From DATDVL01 sp035290025 (GTDB taxonomy: Archaea > Nanobdellota > Nanobdellia > SCGC-AAA011-G17 > DATDVL01), in contig DATDVL010000028.1 in assembly GCA_035290025.1 (NCBI GenBank), forward strand, positions 1-25,150: DNA of 25,150 nt, read 5' to 3'. Within the stretch, counting starts at the first letter, position 1. Each line of letters begins with the position of its first letter. Positions 23,555-25,150 of the stretch are shown here, one piece after another. The position numbers and the translations under genes are program-made. Below the pieces are notes generated by a model. It saw only the letters and a list, made by a program, of their open reading frames with translations. It had not been told where the DNA came from and searched no databases.

Positions 23555-23824
23555 ATGACCCACCTCATCAAACGAAAAGGACACCACGAACGATTCGACG
23601 AAAGAAAACTCTACGCAAGCATCTACGCAGCAGCCATGGCAAACCATAGACACAAAAAAACAGCAGAAGAACTAGCAGATATAGCAACAAAAAAAATAAA
23701 GAAATGGGTCGACAGCAAAAAACACATCAGCTCAGAAGAATTATTCAAAGAAACCATAAAAATACTAAAGACCATTGACAAAGAAGTAGCATTCCTGTAT
23801 GAAACACACAGAGATATTTACTAA
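23555..23824 (+). CDS. Stand-alone ATP-cone domain protein
   Basis: An 89-aa protein consisting of one ATP-cone, the nucleotide-binding regulatory domain found in NrdR and ribonucleotide reductases. Visible: LIKRKGHHERFDERKLYASIYAAA at the N-terminus, then helices ending in HISSEELFKETIKILKTIDKEVAFLYETHRDIY. There is no zinc ribbon, so it is not a complete NrdR, and no reductase gene is beside it. The start is the ATG five bases after the CcdA stop; the longer open frame is a shadow. It ends tail-to-tail with the minus-strand gene, overlapping by four bases. Confidence 0.75.
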   Translation: MTHLIKRKGHHERFDERKLYASIYAAAMANHRHKKTAEELADIATKKIKKWVDSKKHISSEELFKETIKILKTIDKEVAFLYETHRDIY

Positions 23825-24456
23825 TCCTTATAACTATAACTGCCTCGTTCTGCATTCTCCGCTAAAGCATCAGCCAAAAGAATACGACCACTACCAGAAA
23901 AGAAAAGAGCAGTAGGAATATTTGCACCGCTAACAGAAAAATGAGACAACGGCCAAGGCAACAAACGCAAATCTCTACGACTGAAAGAATGATCATAAAA
24001 CCCAGCATAACCATGCTGACGACGATACTCACGACCACGATGACTATAAACACTACGAGCAGAAACTACAGTCCTAGCAACAGGCAAAACAACATTTGTG
24101 TCATTAACAGAAAAAGAAACAGCCCCCTCTTTCTCAACAACCAATTCCAAACATTCTTCATGAGAATGAAAAGGACGACTATCATCAGCATCTTTTTTTG
24201 TAGCAACAGAAATATATTTTATGTGACCACAAGATTTACCAAAACCATCAAACAATGTCATATCTACTTTTCCTATTTGAGAAGTCCCAGCACCAAAACC
24301 GAAAAACCCACGATTAGCCACACCAAAATAATCACTAACAACTTCAGCAGGTTTTACATGCCTTGATAACAAAGAAAATAATCTATCGACACTTAAGAGA
24401 TAACAATTGACAAATTCATCAATCTTTTCAACATTTTCAACTACCTGAAATGCCAT
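23821..24456 (-). CDS. Unknown 211-aa protein
   Basis: I do not recognise it. No signal peptide or membrane segment. The N-terminus is helical and acidic (VENVEKIDEFVNCYLLSVDRL). The middle has a Gly-rich stretch (GFFGFGAGTSQIG) and SRPFHSHEECLELVVEKEGAVSFSV, which has the look of a cupin-type strand pair with possible metal-binding HxHE, but this is a guess. The C-terminal half is rich in Arg, Ser and Tyr. Evidence for reality: a 211-codon open frame with sensible composition for minus-strand genes here, filling the gap exactly between the convergent ATP-cone gene and the upstream ATPase gene. No ribosome site; a weak TATA-like ATAAAGCTTA lies about 30 bases upstream. Confidence 0.55.
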   Translation of the reverse strand: MAFQVVENVEKIDEFVNCYLLSVDRLFSLLSRHVKPAEVVSDYFGVANRGFFGFGAGTSQIGKVDMTLFDGFGKSCGHIKYISVATKKDADDSRPFHSHEECLELVVEKEGAVSFSVNDTNVVLPVARTVVSARSVYSHRGREYRRQHGYAGFYDHSFSRRDLRLLPWPLSHFSVSGANIPTALFFSGSGRILLADALAENAERGSYSYKD

Positions 24457-24507
24457 ATAAAAATGTTTATCAGAGGTTTCTTAAGCTTTATGTTCTTGAC
24501 GTCCTCA

Positions 24508-25149
24508 CTAATCAAACTGACCTGTCATTTTCACAATCAATTTCTGCACACCCACCACGACAACATACGAAACCACCGCAAGTAACAACAACTGACCCCA
24601 AGCAACCATACCTAAAGGAACAACCTTCAAAGCCTTCTGCAAGAAAGGAATATACAACACCAAAACCTGCAATGCCAAAGAACCAGCAACAGCCCACAAC
24701 AAGCCCTTATTAGAAAAGAACGGAGAACGATACTGCGCATGAATCATAAAAATACGAGCCATCTCAAAAACAACAACCATAGAAAACGCCATGGTCTGCG
24801 CCAAAGCAACATTTGGTAAGTAATGAACAAAAACCCACAACGCAGCAGCAGCAAGCACCAAGGAAGAAAACACCATCATCAACGACAAATTCTTCGACAA
24901 TAACGGAACCCCAGGATCTCGAGGCTTACGCGACATCACCCGAGGATCAGCAGGATCAGCACCCAACGCCAACGCAGGCAAACCATCTGTCACCAAATTA
25001 ATCCACAACAAATGAACAGCCAACAAAGGAATAATAGTAACACCATCAACAGCAAAACCAAACACCATAGCCAAAAACAAAATCAACACCTCACCCAAAT
25101 TAGAAGACAACAAATAATTAACAAACTTCTTAATATTATCATAAATAGC
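24508..25149 (-). CDS. P-type cation-transporting ATPase, C-terminal part (5' end outside window)
   Basis: C-terminal 213 residues of a P-type ATPase of the Ca/Mn (PacL/SERCA/PMCA-like) group, which pumps cations across the membrane using ATP. The frame runs to the window edge (AIYDNIKKFVNYLLSSNLGE), so the start and the phosphorylation and nucleotide domains lie outside. Seen: the M5-M6 region with WINLVTDGLPALALGADP, the PADPRVMSRKPRDP loop, and membrane segments of the Cation_ATPase_C domain to the end. Residues of the ion site in M6 (N and D in INLVTD) are present, consistent with Ca or Mn, but this does not settle the ion. Its codons end mostly in T or G, the mirror of the A- and C-rich plus-strand genes. 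Confidence 0.9.
   Translation of the reverse strand, partial: AIYDNIKKFVNYLLSSNLGEVLILFLAMVFGFAVDGVTIIPLLAVHLLWINLVTDGLPALALGADPADPRVMSRKPRDPGVPLLSKNLSLMMVFSSLVLAAAALWVFVHYLPNVALAQTMAFSMVVVFEMARIFMIHAQYRSPFFSNKGLLWAVAGSLALQVLVLYIPFLQKALKVVPLGMVAWGQLLLLAVVSYVVVVGVQKLIVKMTGQFD
25021..25058 (-). repeat. Source copy of the 38-bp repeat inside the P-type ATPase gene
   Basis: Encodes FAVDGVTIIPLL of the ATPase. Matches 21960-21997 at 37 of 38 positions, in the same orientation, 3061 bases away. Confidence 0.75.
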
Positions 25150-25150
25150 A

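Noticed and set aside
23941..24366. A 141-aa plus-strand frame opposite the orphan minus-strand gene
   Set aside because: It has no start signals or neighbour spacing, and the minus-strand frame is longer and fits the gap exactly.

Overview
The window comes from an archaeon, most likely a DPANN lineage of the Woesearchaeota/Pacearchaeota type. The domain call rests on archaeal release factor aRF1, RNA polymerase subunit L, transcription factor S, sliding clamp PCNA, an aMBF1-type regulator, an archaeal signal peptidase, and many genes with a TATA element about 30 bases before the start codon. The lineage call is an inference from gene style (very compact operons, large cysteine-rich envelope proteins), not from a marker tree. 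TAA, TAG and TGA all end genes here, so the standard code fits.

Layout. Positions 2-2612 carry the C-terminal part of valyl-tRNA synthetase and aRF1. Positions 2609-3197 (minus) are a VapBC toxin-antitoxin pair. Positions 3354-6937 form a tightly overlapping operon: ScpB, a processive family 2 glycosyltransferase, a membrane-anchored thioredoxin-like protein, aMBF1 and a DUF2238-like membrane protein. Positions 6989-10071 hold short information-processing units: RpoL, a DUF4383-like membrane protein, signal peptidase I, TFS, an unknown protein, an OB-fold protein and PCNA.

Positions 10131-20465 are the most unusual part. Two paralogous giant cysteine-rich secreted proteins (1016 and 1197 aa) flank a small anchored protein. 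They are followed by an HTH-nucleotidyltransferase protein and four more short proteins, each with one N-terminal membrane segment after a K-G or K-A type junction. I read this as a cell-envelope or surface-appendage module of unknown function. The HTH gene has a phased array of 20-bp repeats over its TATA box and start codon, which looks like an autoregulatory operator.

Positions 20466-25150 are accessory. They hold an AAA/DUF4143 ATPase of foreign composition with a palindrome in its promoter, a His-rich membrane protein overlapping a CcdA-like redox transporter, a stand-alone ATP-cone protein, an orphan minus-strand gene and the C-terminal part of a P-type cation ATPase (minus). A 38-bp piece of that ATPase gene is repeated just after the AAA gene.

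The genes suggest an envelope theme: Sec-exported cysteine-rich proteins, a signal peptidase, a thioredoxin-like protein and CcdA for thiol chemistry, and a sugar polymerase. The top strand is strongly rich in A and C in most native genes whichever way they are transcribed. The AAA gene and, less strongly, VapBC depart from this. No tRNA, rRNA, CRISPR array, transposase or integrase was seen, and no gene-free stretch exceeds 300 bases.
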